Assembly (NCBI GenBank): GCA_963678085.1
Contig: OY782680.1
Location: forward strand, 2,170,001-2,234,000
Reading direction: 5' to 3'
Source of the DNA: Aliishimia sp963678085
Lineage (GTDB): Bacteria; Pseudomonadota; Alphaproteobacteria; Rhodobacterales; Rhodobacteraceae
DNA length: 64,000 nucleotides
The notes beneath the pieces were generated by a model. The model saw only the letters and a program-made list of their open reading frames with translations. It searched no databases and was not told where the DNA came from. Positions within the stretch are counted from its first letter, which is position 1, and every line of letters begins with the position of its first letter. Both the position numbers and the translations under genes were made by a program. Shown in pieces: positions 34,783-43,144 of this stretch.

Positions 34783-36005
34783 TCGCGTCTCAGCGGATAG
34801 GGGGTCACCGCTGTTTCGATGCGCGAGGGCGAAGGCTTGCGACCCTGATAGCGGTCCCGCAGCGTTTTTGGCCCCGCAGTTATCTGGAAATAGTCGTAAT
34901 CCTTGGGGCGATCAAAGGCGCAGAGATACTGGAAATGCCTTTGAAAATAGCGCCAACGCAATGCGCGAAGCCTTTCCCCAGAGAGAGTTTCGCTAAATGC
35001 GGCCGAGATCACCAAAGGCCAGCGTTTATCGCTTTGCGCTGCGCCAGAGACAGCTACGGGGTCACAAAGCGCAAAACAGCACCCATCGCTTGGCGCGCTC
35101 ACGTCAACCCAGGTTAGATGGGGTGATGACGAGATGGCATTCAAATCACGCCGCAGCTTATCCGCCCTTGGCAGGAACGAGACCATCGGAACCACTTGGC
35201 CCAGACTAAGGAACCCGAGCTTGGTCTCTGGTTGTCCGTTTCCCAAGAGCTGGGCCAATACACGTACCGCAAGATACGCGCCGGACGAATGCCCGACTAT
35301 TAACACCTCATCGTAATCGCTTGATATATCATTAAAAACTTGCGCGGAGAATTCATTCAATCTGACCTCTAAAGCTTTTGGCATCGCCCCATACTCTGCT
35401 GCCGAAAAGCTAAAGTCTTGCACGAGATATTTTACATAAAGCCTTGATTCTAATGCAATATATACCCTGAAGACCACCACAACTATGATGCAAAAAGCCC
35501 CTCCCTTTGCCCCCCAAAGCAGCCAATTAGGGCTGAAGGTTTCCAGCAAATAGCCGACCAAAGCCGCAGATATCAATCCTAGAGCAATCGCCAATACGCC
35601 CTGCAAAATAAGGGTGATTGGCGGGTAAAGCGCCGCGATGATGGGCCCTGCACGCAGTTTCATCAAATGGCGCAGCGCCCCGGTCGAAATGTAGATCCAA
35701 GCCGTTTTGAGCATCAACCCATAAAGACCCAAGGTCGAGCTTTGCATGGAATTGCGCACGATGTCGGACCAGCTAAGCACCTCGAACTCAGTTTCGGTCT
35801 GCACCCCGTCGATCACGCTCTGCACGCGCCAGCCAAAACCATTGTCCACCTTGAGCGGTGCAATCGCGATTTGATAGCCACTGATCTGCGCCTGTTTGGC
35901 ACTTTCTCGTCGGTAAAGCTCGCGATAGCGGCGCGGCGGAAACGGGTCAAAGCCCGGAATGTAAAACACCTTGCGGCGAAAACTTGCAGATGTCGTCTCG
36001 CTCAT
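34779..36005 (-). CDS. Membrane-spanning alpha/beta-hydrolase-like protein, unknown function
   Basis: 408 residues. A start segment KVFYIPGFDPFPPRRY is followed by hydrophobic membrane segments in about 124-186. A hydrolase-like half then follows, with the nucleophile elbow VGHSSGAYLA (GHSSG 238-242, Ser240). I cannot assign the catalytic Asp and His with certainty. The layout, two membrane passes placed before the nucleophile motif, is unusual for an esterase. It is coupled to the P450 gene by ATGA. Confidence 0.72.
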   Translation of the reverse strand: MSETTSASFRRKVFYIPGFDPFPPRRYRELYRRESAKQAQISGYQIAIAPLKVDNGFGWRVQSVIDGVQTETEFEVLSWSDIVRNSMQSSTLGLYGLMLKTAWIYISTGALRHLMKLRAGPIIAALYPPITLILQGVLAIALGLISAALVGYLLETFSPNWLLWGAKGGAFCIIVVVVFRVYIALESRLYVKYLVQDFSFSAAEYGAMPKALEVRLNEFSAQVFNDISSDYDEVLIVGHSSGAYLAVRVLAQLLGNGQPETKLGFLSLGQVVPMVSFLPRADKLRRDLNAISSSPHLTWVDVSAPSDGCCFALCDPVAVSGAAQSDKRWPLVISAAFSETLSGERLRALRWRYFQRHFQYLCAFDRPKDYDYFQITAGPKTLRDRYQGRKPSPSRIETAVTPYPLRRE

Positions 36006-36040
36006 ACCCGCCGCCAGAGGATTATTCTACCTGTGATAGG

Positions 36041-36793
36041 CTACCCCAGCGTTGCGAGAAATGGAATGGCCGTTTGCAACCAATTGGCGAAGGCGCTGAA
36101 CGCCCCGGTCGCAAGGGTTACGCCAACAACAATCAGCAAAACGCCCATGATCCGCTCAATCAGCTGCATATGGGGCTTAATACGGTTCATCACAGCCATT
36201 GCCCGGCTCATAAACAGCGCGGTCAGCAGAAACGGAATCCCAAGCCCAAAGGCGTAAATCCCAAGCAAAGCGGTGCCCCGCGCCACCGACTCTTCGGTCG
36301 CCGCCAAGGTTAAGATCGCGCCCAGCTGCGGGCCAATGCAGGGCGTCCAGCCAAAGGCAAATGCAAGCCCCAGAATATAGGCACCAAAGAGTGATCCACC
36401 CTGATCCCCCGCGTCAATGCGCGCATCTCGATCCAATATCCCGATGCGAAAAACCCCCAAGAAATGCAGGCCGAAAACCACCACGACAACGCCGCCAATC
36501 TGCGCCAACAGCACCTGATTTTGCAGAAAATACCGCGCAAAGCTGGTGGCGGTGAAGCCAAGCACCAAAAACACGGTCGAAAGCCCTAAAACAAAGGAAA
36601 GCGCGGTCAGAACCACCCTGCCCTGAACCGGGCCATCCTCGCGCAATTGGCTCATTTGGATGCCCGACATATAGGCGATATAGGGCGGCACAAGCGGCAA
36701 GACACAGGGGCTCAAAAAGCTGAGCACACCGGCGGTCAGCGCGATAAACATAGCAGGCAGTAAAGCTGCATCGATAATTTCAAATCCATTCAT
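36041..36793 (-). CDS. ccdA: Cytochrome c biogenesis protein CcdA
   Basis: 250 residues from the ATG at 36793, preceded by an AAGGAAG ribosome-binding site; the longer frame to 36904 is rejected. CcdA carries electrons from thioredoxin across the inner membrane for haem-protein thiol reduction. Six membrane segments are visible. Two conserved Cys lie in FLSPCVLPLVPPY (C30) and GWTPCIGPQLG, the redox pair of the family. It is divergent from the isocitrate dehydrogenase gene across 248 bases with no gene. Confidence 0.92.
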   Translation of the reverse strand: MNGFEIIDAALLPAMFIALTAGVLSFLSPCVLPLVPPYIAYMSGIQMSQLREDGPVQGRVVLTALSFVLGLSTVFLVLGFTATSFARYFLQNQVLLAQIGGVVVVVFGLHFLGVFRIGILDRDARIDAGDQGGSLFGAYILGLAFAFGWTPCIGPQLGAILTLAATEESVARGTALLGIYAFGLGIPFLLTALFMSRAMAVMNRIKPHMQLIERIMGVLLIVVGVTLATGAFSAFANWLQTAIPFLATLG

Positions 36794-37041
36794 ACCGCTT
36801 CCTTTAGACAAGATTGCAAAGCGCGTCACCCGGTTGAACAACAAATTGATCGCGCGTAACAAACAAGAGCAGCGCTTTTTGCACGCAAGTTTGGAAATCC
36901 TCAACCTTTAAGAGATATCGGGAGCGTTGAATCACGGCGGCTGCGTCATTGTATACATCTGCATGCATTGACTTATCTCAACCGCTTAGATACGCGTCCA
37001 ATCAACATTACGCCCGCATGGCGTGTCCCAACCAAAGCGAC

Positions 37042-39252
37042 ATGAGTGAGATCAAGATGCCGGACATTATTTATACCAAAGTTGACGAAGCGCCAGAATT
37101 AGCCAGCGCGTCATTCCTGCCAATCATTCGCCGGTTCGCTCAAGCAGCGGGTGTTGAAGTTGGCGTAAAAGACATCTCGCTGGCCGGGCGCATCATTGCC
37201 GCCTTTCCTGAAAATCTGACCGAGGCGCAGCGTCAGCCCGATGATTTGGCCGAACTTGGCGCGCTGGTAAAAACGCCCGGTGCCAATGTGATCAAGCTGC
37301 CAAATATTTCGGCATCAGTTCCGCAGCTTGTTGCCGCCGTAAAGGAATTGCAGGCCAAAGGCTATGCGCTGCCCGATTATCCCGAAGATCCCCAAAGCGC
37401 GGCAGAAAAAGACATTCGCGCGCGCTATGATGCGATCAAAGGCTCTGCGGTGAACCCGGTTTTGCGCGAAGGAAACTCGGACCGGCGCGCCGCTAAAGCG
37501 GTGAAGAATTACGCGCAGAACAATCCGCACTCCATGGGCGCATGGGAGGCAAGCAGCAAAACCAAAGTCTCGTCCATGTCGGGCGATGATTTTTATGCCA
37601 ATGAGAAATCCACCACGATCACTGCGGCGCAGGCTGGCGCGGCGCGGATCGAATTTGTCGGCGTGGACACGCGCGTTCTGAAAGACGCCTGGCCTTTGGA
37701 AGAAGGCACCGTGCTGGATGCAACATTTATGTCCGTTGCCGCCCTTTTCGACTTCCTTGCCGCCGCGATTGAGGACACCAAAACCGACGGCACCATGTTC
37801 TCTTTCCACATGAAAGCCACAATGATGAAGGTCTCTGACCCGATCATTTTCGGCTACGCGGTCAAGGCGTGGCTCGGCCCTGTTTGGGATCAACATGGGG
37901 ATGCTATTACCGCTGCGGGCGGCGCGCCCAATGCCGGCCTTGCCAATGTGCTTGCCGCGATTGAAACCCTGCCGAACGGTGATGAAATCAAAGCCGAAAT
38001 CGCCGCGCTTGATCGTCCAAGCATGTATATGGTCGATAGCGATAAAGGCATCACCAACCTGCATGTGCCCTCCGATGTGATCATCGACGCCTCAATGCCC
38101 GCGGTTATTCGCGCGGGCGGCAAAGGCTGGAATGAAACCGGCGCTAAGGGCGACACAAATTGCGTTATCCCGGATCGTTGCTATTCCAGCGTTTATGATG
38201 AGACCATCAATTTCTTTAAGGCAAATGGCGCGCTTGATGTGACCAAGGCGGGCGCGGTCGCAAATGTGGGCCTTATGGCGCAAAAAGCCGAAGAATATGG
38301 CTCTCACCCGACCACATTCGAAGCCTCCGAGGCTGGAACAATACGGATTGTTGCCGCCAATGGCGATGTACTGCTTTCGCATGAGGTCCAGGCCGGCGAT
38401 ATCTGGCGCGCTTGCACCGTGAAAAAGGCCCCGATTGAGAATTGGATCGAGCTTGCAATGGACCGCCAGCGCCTGACCGGGAGCGAGGCAATTTTCTGGC
38501 TTGACGCGGCGCGCGCCCATGATGCCCAGCTCATTGATTATGTGAAACCCGCGCTTGAAGCCGCAGGTGTTGCCGACAAATTCCAGATCATGGCCCCGCG
38601 GCAGGCGACACGTCAATCGCTGGAAACCATCACCGCTGGCAAAGATTCCATCGCTATCACCGGCAATGTGCTGCGCGACTATCTCACGGACCTCTTCCCA
38701 ATCCTGGAACTTGGCACCTCCGCGAAAATGCTTTCGATCGTAAAGCTGATGCAAGGCGGCGGGCTGTTTGAAACCGGCGCGGGCGGGTCTGCGCCCAAGC
38801 TTGTGCAGCAATTGCATGACGAGAACCACCTGCGCTGGGACTCCATGGGCGAATTCTGCGCGCTTGGCGAGTCGCTCAACTTCTTGGCGGACACCCAGGG
38901 CAATGCCCGCGCAGGTGTCTTGGGGGCCGCAGCGGAGGCCGCGACGCAAGGCGTTTTGGATCATAACCGCTCCCCGCGCCGCAAAGCGGGAGAGCCCGAT
39001 AACCGCCACAGCCATTATTGGTTTGCCCGCTATTGGGCCGAGGCCCTCGCCGCGCAAAGCAAGGATGCAGAACTCGCTCAGGAATTCGCACCAATTGCCA
39101 AAGCGCTCGCGAAAGGTGAGGACGCAATTCTTGCAGAGCTCTCCGCATCCGCTGGCACGGCAGCAGATACAGGTGGCTATTTCCAAAATGATGAGGCCAA
39201 AAGCGCCGCCGTGATGCGCCCAAGCCAGACGTTAAACGCCATCATCAGCTAA
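37042..39252 (+). CDS. icd: Monomeric NADP-dependent isocitrate dehydrogenase
   Basis: 736 residues from the ATG at 37042 (MSEIKMPDIIYTKVDEAPE). An in-frame ATG at 37057 is also possible; the frame is open upstream to 36949 but that part is unlike the family. This is the large single-chain class of IDH. SMGAWEASSKTKVSSM, FSFHMKATMMKVSDPI and NRSPRRKAGEPDNRHSHY are recognisable monomeric-IDH segments, the last binding NADP phosphate. It ends in a strong terminator. Confidence 0.94.
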   Translation: MSEIKMPDIIYTKVDEAPELASASFLPIIRRFAQAAGVEVGVKDISLAGRIIAAFPENLTEAQRQPDDLAELGALVKTPGANVIKLPNISASVPQLVAAVKELQAKGYALPDYPEDPQSAAEKDIRARYDAIKGSAVNPVLREGNSDRRAAKAVKNYAQNNPHSMGAWEASSKTKVSSMSGDDFYANEKSTTITAAQAGAARIEFVGVDTRVLKDAWPLEEGTVLDATFMSVAALFDFLAAAIEDTKTDGTMFSFHMKATMMKVSDPIIFGYAVKAWLGPVWDQHGDAITAAGGAPNAGLANVLAAIETLPNGDEIKAEIAALDRPSMYMVDSDKGITNLHVPSDVIIDASMPAVIRAGGKGWNETGAKGDTNCVIPDRCYSSVYDETINFFKANGALDVTKAGAVANVGLMAQKAEEYGSHPTTFEASEAGTIRIVAANGDVLLSHEVQAGDIWRACTVKKAPIENWIELAMDRQRLTGSEAIFWLDAARAHDAQLIDYVKPALEAAGVADKFQIMAPRQATRQSLETITAGKDSIAITGNVLRDYLTDLFPILELGTSAKMLSIVKLMQGGGLFETGAGGSAPKLVQQLHDENHLRWDSMGEFCALGESLNFLADTQGNARAGVLGAAAEAATQGVLDHNRSPRRKAGEPDNRHSHYWFARYWAEALAAQSKDAELAQEFAPIAKALAKGEDAILAELSASAGTAADTGGYFQNDEAKSAAVMRPSQTLNAIIS

Positions 39253-39256
39253 TGGC

Positions 39257-39290
39257 AAAAAGGCTGCAGTGCTAATCCCTGCAGCCTTTT
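39257..39290. terminator. Bidirectional terminator after icd
   Basis: AGGCTGCAG (39261-39269), a 9-base loop, and CTGCAGCCT (39279-39287) form a perfect 9-base stem, with AAAA on the left and TTTT on the right. It ends icd and can also serve the minus-strand gene whose stop is at 39322. Confidence 0.85.
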
Positions 39291-39321
39291 CCTAATCAAC
39301 TAAGCTTTCGAAGCCAGTACG

Positions 39322-40407
39322 TTATGGGCGAGCCGCGCGGGCGAAGATGCGGAAAAACGCCTCAAAATCTTCTGCGCTATGCTCTGCGGCCTCCAAGACG
39401 CGTTGCCCGTCCTCGTCCAAACTGGCGCGAATGTGGCGGCGGGCACATTTCCAATCGGGGCTCACCCCGTTCAATGCAGCCTGCGCGAGCGAGAGCAACG
39501 GGCGCGCAACAGGCGGCGCTTTCACAAAGCTTGCCGGACCGACCGACAACATAGCCGGAAAGACCGTTTTCTTTGCCAGACCCGCAAGCCATGAGCATAC
39601 GAAATATTCATGATAGGCATCGCCCTGGGATTGCTCGGCCATACGGCAGTTTTGCGCGTCGATCCCCGTGAGCGCGGCAAAAACGCTTGCCTCCCAGCTG
39701 ACATTGCATTCCGCCCCCGCGTAGCGCAGCGCGATACAGACCTCTGAGAGCAAATCGTGGTTCTGGTCGAGATAGGCCAGCAGCCCCACATAGTTCAGCG
39801 CCCGCATGACTGGCGCAGGGAATTCAACCTGCGTCGTGCCATATTCGGTCGCATAGAACACGATATGGGTCAGCTCATAAGCGGCCTTGATATTGGGCAG
39901 AGCAAAGGTTTCTGCGCGCGATGCAAAGCGCATAAGGCGCAGATCCAGCTCTGGATCCTCATTCAGTGGCACGCGGCGGGCGAGCAGGCGACGTGCCTCG
40001 GCCCGTTGCAGATCGGACAGCTCCGCCTCTGCAAGGCCTTGGCGAACAACCCAATCGCACATCGCAGCCCCTTTGGAACCTGTCATTCCCAGATCCTCAA
40101 GATCCAAGCAGATAGACAAGATCAGACGATAATATTGTGGGAATTGCCCCAATGTCTGATCGATCTTGCCATAAATCTCTTCATATTCTGGCAGCACGGC
40201 GGCACTTGGCGCGGATGTGCTGTTCAGAATATTGAGAAACTCTGCGTTCTCTTTGAGCCAGGTGACTTCTCCCTCAGAGCGGCGATTATGCAAAAGCAGC
40301 TTCGCATGCGCGTCCAGCCGTTGTGCAACCGGCTGGCGCACCTGGCGCGTCTTGAGAGCAACGACATTTGAGGTCTCAGCTTGTGAAAAATTCGCGCCAG
40401 GTCCCAT
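39322..40407 (-). CDS. Uncharacterised helical protein, partner of the 20-residue repeat protein (DUF6902-like?)
   Basis: 361 residues, no signal peptide or membrane segment, mostly alpha-helical. Two motifs stand out: AAYELTHIVFYATEYG (about 175-190, His181) and DAYHEYFVCSWLAGLA (263-278, His266). These recall a group of uncharacterised helical proteins that I remember under DUF6902/DUF6895, but this is from memory and unproven. Nine cysteines are scattered (for example 100, 117, 224, 234). It begins only 4 bases after the stop of the repeat-protein gene, so the two form one transcription unit. A processing or modifying role for the repeat protein is a hypothesis, not shown. Confidence 0.7.
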   Translation of the reverse strand: MGPGANFSQAETSNVVALKTRQVRQPVAQRLDAHAKLLLHNRRSEGEVTWLKENAEFLNILNSTSAPSAAVLPEYEEIYGKIDQTLGQFPQYYRLILSICLDLEDLGMTGSKGAAMCDWVVRQGLAEAELSDLQRAEARRLLARRVPLNEDPELDLRLMRFASRAETFALPNIKAAYELTHIVFYATEYGTTQVEFPAPVMRALNYVGLLAYLDQNHDLLSEVCIALRYAGAECNVSWEASVFAALTGIDAQNCRMAEQSQGDAYHEYFVCSWLAGLAKKTVFPAMLSVGPASFVKAPPVARPLLSLAQAALNGVSPDWKCARRHIRASLDEDGQRVLEAAEHSAEDFEAFFRIFARAARP

Positions 40408-40411
40408 GGGA

Positions 40412-41260
40412 TTACACCTTTTCGCGTGTCAAAGGCGCGCTTGCGGAGGTGAAGGCTTGGGTCGCTTGACCGAAGAGCACATGCACATTGCCCGCAGGAG
40501 TTGACGCTGATGTGAACATCTCTGTGCCTTGGCCGGATACTTGCTCGGCAGAAGTGGGCGCGGAGGCAGAGGTGAACATCTCAGTTCCTTGGCCGGAAAC
40601 CTGCTCAGCAGAGGTAGGCGTGGAGGCAGAGGTGAACATTTCTGTGCCTTGACCGGATGCTTGCTCAGCAGAAGTGGGTGCGGAGGCAGAAGTGAACATC
40701 TCAGTTCCTTGGCCGCTTACTTTCTCAGCAGAGGTAGGTGTGGAAGCAGAAGTGAACATCTCAACGCCCTGGCCGCTTACTTTCTCAGCAGAGGTAGGTG
40801 TGGAAGCAGAAGTGAACATCTCAACGCCTTGGCCGCTTACTTTCTCAGCCGAAGTAGGTGCGGACGCAGAGGTGAACATTTCTGTGCCCTGGCCGCTTAC
40901 TTTCTCAGCCGAAGTAGGTGCGGAAGCAGAGGTAAACATTTCTGTGCCTTGACCGGATGCTTGCTCAGCCGAAGTAGGTGCGGACGCAGAAGTGAACATC
41001 TCAACGCCTTGGCCGCTTACTTTCTCAGCGGAGACAGGCGCGGAGGCCGATGTGAACATGTCCAGCCCGGAACCTTGCATCATGGCGGCTTGCAGTGGGC
41101 CAGATGCAGATGTGAACAGACCTACGTCCGCGCCTGTGGATATGTCTGTGTGCAAAGGCGTGGATGCGGATGTGAATGCACCAACATCTGCTCCCAAGAG
41201 CAAATTTTCTGAAGATGCGTTAACGATTTGTTCATAATTGGTTTTGTGAAGTGCAGTCAT
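40412..41260 (-). CDS. Tandem-repeat protein: 22-residue head plus thirteen 20-residue repeats
   Basis: 282 residues from the ATG at 41260, with AAGGAG 7-8 bases upstream; the open frame further upstream is non-coding in character. The protein divides exactly as 22 + 13 x 20 residues. The head is MTALHKTNYEQIVNASSENL plus LL. Each unit reads GQGxEMFTSASxPTSAEKVS with FTSAS and a Pro two residues later kept in all thirteen. The middle units (4-12) are nearly identical, while the first three and the last differ. There is no Cys or Trp, no signal peptide and no membrane segment. I recognise no firm family (DUF6749 is a possible name from memory). See the repeat entry and findings. Confidence 0.8.
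   Translation of the reverse strand: MTALHKTNYEQIVNASSENLLLGADVGAFTSASTPLHTDISTGADVGLFTSASGPLQAAMMQGSGLDMFTSASAPVSAEKVSGQGVEMFTSASAPTSAEQASGQGTEMFTSASAPTSAEKVSGQGTEMFTSASAPTSAEKVSGQGVEMFTSASTPTSAEKVSGQGVEMFTSASTPTSAEKVSGQGTEMFTSASAPTSAEQASGQGTEMFTSASTPTSAEQVSGQGTEMFTSASAPTSAEQVSGQGTEMFTSASTPAGNVHVLFGQATQAFTSASAPLTREKV
40415..41194 (-). repeat. Thirteen tandem 60-base coding repeats
   Basis: The 780 bases are exactly 13 units of 60 bases, each encoding 20 residues and running without spacers. Adjacent central units differ at only a handful of bases, several of them silent, showing recent unit duplication or gene conversion. The end units are older and more diverged. On the opposite strand the repeat also creates long artefact frames. 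Confidence 0.95.
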
Positions 41261-41620
41261 GGGCTTTCTCCTTGTTTGAAGCGTTGGAATTGCCCCCAGA
41301 ATGCCCCCAAACCTCGCAGTGGATAACTTCGAAATTACTAACAAAATCTTAACGCGAGGACTTGTCCACATCAGCGTTTGCTCACAATTAATCTTGCTTT
41401 GGTTGAATTTTGAAATTTACACAACTTTAAGGAATTTTTATCCACAACTATAGGGGGTGATGCGAATCAACTTAAAGATGTGCTAATACCCCTTATGCGT
41501 GTATCATCGCAACTAATAGACCGCCGAATCAGGGTTGTCGTAACACCGGCCTGGGCAGTATTTTGAGACGATTGGCGCATCTAGCACCGTATGCGCGCCT
41601 CGTTATCCAAGGGATTCGGC
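41261..41620. other. AT-rich 360-base gap with DnaA-box-like sites and no gene
   Basis: Gap between the divergent repeat-protein and xth genes, visibly richer in A and T than its surroundings. It holds one perfect DnaA box TTATCCACA (41438-41446) and two one-mismatch forms: TTGTCCACA (41362-41370) and AGTGGATAA, which is TTATCCACT on the other strand (41318-41326). It must contain the promoters of both genes, but I cannot place them with confidence. No open frame in it looks real. Confidence 0.5.
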
Positions 41621-42403
41621 ATGAAAATCGCGACTTTTAACATCAATGGCATCAAAGCACGTAGCCTCGCGCTGCCTGAATGGCTCAAAGAGGCCCAGCC
41701 GGATGTGGCAATTTTGCAAGAAATCAAATCCGTCGATGCGGCCTTTCCCCGCGAGATTTTCGAAGATCTGGGCTATCATGTCGAAACCCATGGGCAGAAG
41801 AGCTTTAACGGCGTTGCGCTCCTGTCCAAGCACCCGCTTGAGGATGTAACGCGCGGGCTTGCAGGCGATGAAAGTGACGAACAAGCCCGCTATATCGAAG
41901 CAACGGTCATAGGCGCGCATACGGCCTTGCGCCTCTGTGGTCTTTATTTGCCCAACGGCAATCCCTGTCCTGGCCCGAAATATGACTATAAACTCGCCTG
42001 GATGCAGCGGCTTTTGGCGCGGGCAAAAGAGCTTCGCCAGCAAGAGATGCCCTTTTTGATGGCCGGGGATTACAATATCATCCCCCAAGACGAGGATGCG
42101 CGCCGCCCCGAGGTCTGGAAAGAGGATGCCCTAGCCCGCCCTGAAAGCCGCGCCGCCTATCGCCGTTTGATCAATCTGGGGCTGACCGATGCGTTTCGCG
42201 CGCGTGTAGCTGGGCCAGAGCAGTATTCATTTTGGGATTATCAGGCCGGGGCGTGGAACAAGGATGATGGCATTCGTATCGACCACATTCTGCTCTGCCC
42301 CTATGCGGCGGATTATTTGCGGGATGTGGGGATCGACAAACATGTGCGGGGGGGCGAAAAACCCTCGGACCATGTGCCGGTTTGGGCTGAGCTCGACATA
42401 TAA
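41621..42403 (+). CDS. xth: Exodeoxyribonuclease III
   Basis: 260 residues from the ATG at 41621 (MKIATFNINGIKAR). This is the AP endonuclease/3'-exonuclease of base-excision repair. Family markers are the metal-binding ILQEIKS Glu, GLYLPNGN, the catalytic AGDYNIIP, the FWDYQAGAW segment and the final SDHVPVWAEL with the catalytic Asp-His. The longer frame from 41591 adds ten residues without family support. A bidirectional terminator follows. Confidence 0.93.
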   Translation: MKIATFNINGIKARSLALPEWLKEAQPDVAILQEIKSVDAAFPREIFEDLGYHVETHGQKSFNGVALLSKHPLEDVTRGLAGDESDEQARYIEATVIGAHTALRLCGLYLPNGNPCPGPKYDYKLAWMQRLLARAKELRQQEMPFLMAGDYNIIPQDEDARRPEVWKEDALARPESRAAYRRLINLGLTDAFRARVAGPEQYSFWDYQAGAWNKDDGIRIDHILLCPYAADYLRDVGIDKHVRGGEKPSDHVPVWAELDI

Positions 42404-42430
42404 AAAGGGCCGCGCAATTTGCGCAGCCCC
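42402..42430. terminator. Terminator between xth and bioY
   Basis: GGGC-c-GCGCA and TGCGC-a-GCCC (42407-42429) form a hairpin with a short loop. A run of five A on the left becomes TTTTT for the minus-strand bioY transcript, so it is strong for bioY; the plus-strand side (CTCTCT) is weak for xth. Confidence 0.72.
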
Positions 42431-42451
42431 TCTCTAAGTCATACAGTGAGT

Positions 42452-43030
42452 TTATTTGCGCAGTGCCGCATTGCCGCCAACAATCAGAAGCGCTGCCAGA
42501 ACCGCTTTGATCGCATCGCCAATCAAGAACGGTGCCATATAAAACTGCCAAACAGTGGAAAAGCTGCCCGCGCCCCAGTTCGCTGTATCAAGCCCAACAA
42601 GCTGATCAGCCAGCATCGCCCAAGCCACGCCGGGGATGTAAAGCAGCGCGGAAATCACAATCCCGCCCAAAGCCAGCGCAAAGACGTTTTTCACGCCGCG
42701 CTCCACCATGAGCCCAGCAAGAAATGCCATGCCCACAAAACCAACAAGAAATCCAGCTGAGGGACCGGCAAAGGCCGCACCATTATTGAAGTTTGAAAAC
42801 ACGGGAAGTCCCATAAGCCCATAGCCGAGATAAGTTAACACCGTAACCGCGCCGAGCTTTGCACCAAAGGCCATGCCAACAAACAGCACAGCCAATGTTT
42901 GCAAAGTCATCGCGATGGGCCATCCAATGCTTGTTTGCGCCGCAATCGCGATCAGAGCTGAGCCGCCAAGCACGCAAAGCGCTTGTTTCAGAAGTGTTTG
43001 AGGCCCAAAGGCCGTTTGAGCGAGGGTCAT
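42452..43030 (-). CDS. bioY: Biotin transporter substrate-binding protein BioY
   Basis: 192 residues from the ATG at 43030; the TTG two codons upstream is not needed. BioY is the S component that binds and imports biotin, alone or with the EcfAT energy module. Six hydrophobic segments are visible, with the family segments TSIGWPIAMTLQTLAVLFVG near residue 35 and LGYGLMGLPVF and GPSAGFLVGF further on. bioM and bioN are not adjacent. I looked for the alphaproteobacterial BioR box (TTATnnATAA) upstream and saw none. Confidence 0.92.
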   Translation of the reverse strand: MTLAQTAFGPQTLLKQALCVLGGSALIAIAAQTSIGWPIAMTLQTLAVLFVGMAFGAKLGAVTVLTYLGYGLMGLPVFSNFNNGAAFAGPSAGFLVGFVGMAFLAGLMVERGVKNVFALALGGIVISALLYIPGVAWAMLADQLVGLDTANWGAGSFSTVWQFYMAPFLIGDAIKAVLAALLIVGGNAALRK

Positions 43031-43144
43031 GTCCAACGTCTTCCCATTATTGTTGAATATTGGCGCGCATTTGCCGCGGGTGCATAATGAAAGTCAAGTT
43101 CTCAGAGCTTGCGGTTGCGCACACTTCCTGGCAAAGCGCATTTC

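Noticed and set aside
36949..37041. N-terminal extension of isocitrate dehydrogenase
   Set aside because: The extra 31 residues do not resemble the family and contain no ribosome site; the family start is at 37042.
38092..39186. 364-residue minus-strand frame
   Set aside because: Antisense to isocitrate dehydrogenase; composition typical of shadow frames in GC-rich genes.
40415..41194. Periodic repeats considered as a CRISPR array
   Set aside because: Units are 60 bases with no unique spacers, encode protein in frame, and no cas genes are near.
40529..41212. Long open frame (227 residues) with RSxCGxxxEH repeats on the strand opposite the tandem repeat
   Set aside because: It is the antisense shadow of the 60-base repeat: any stop-free frame in one unit is stop-free in all. 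It has no ribosome site and the sense frame has a good one.
43031..43144. BioR operator before bioY
   Set aside because: No TTATnnATAA palindrome is present in the gap.
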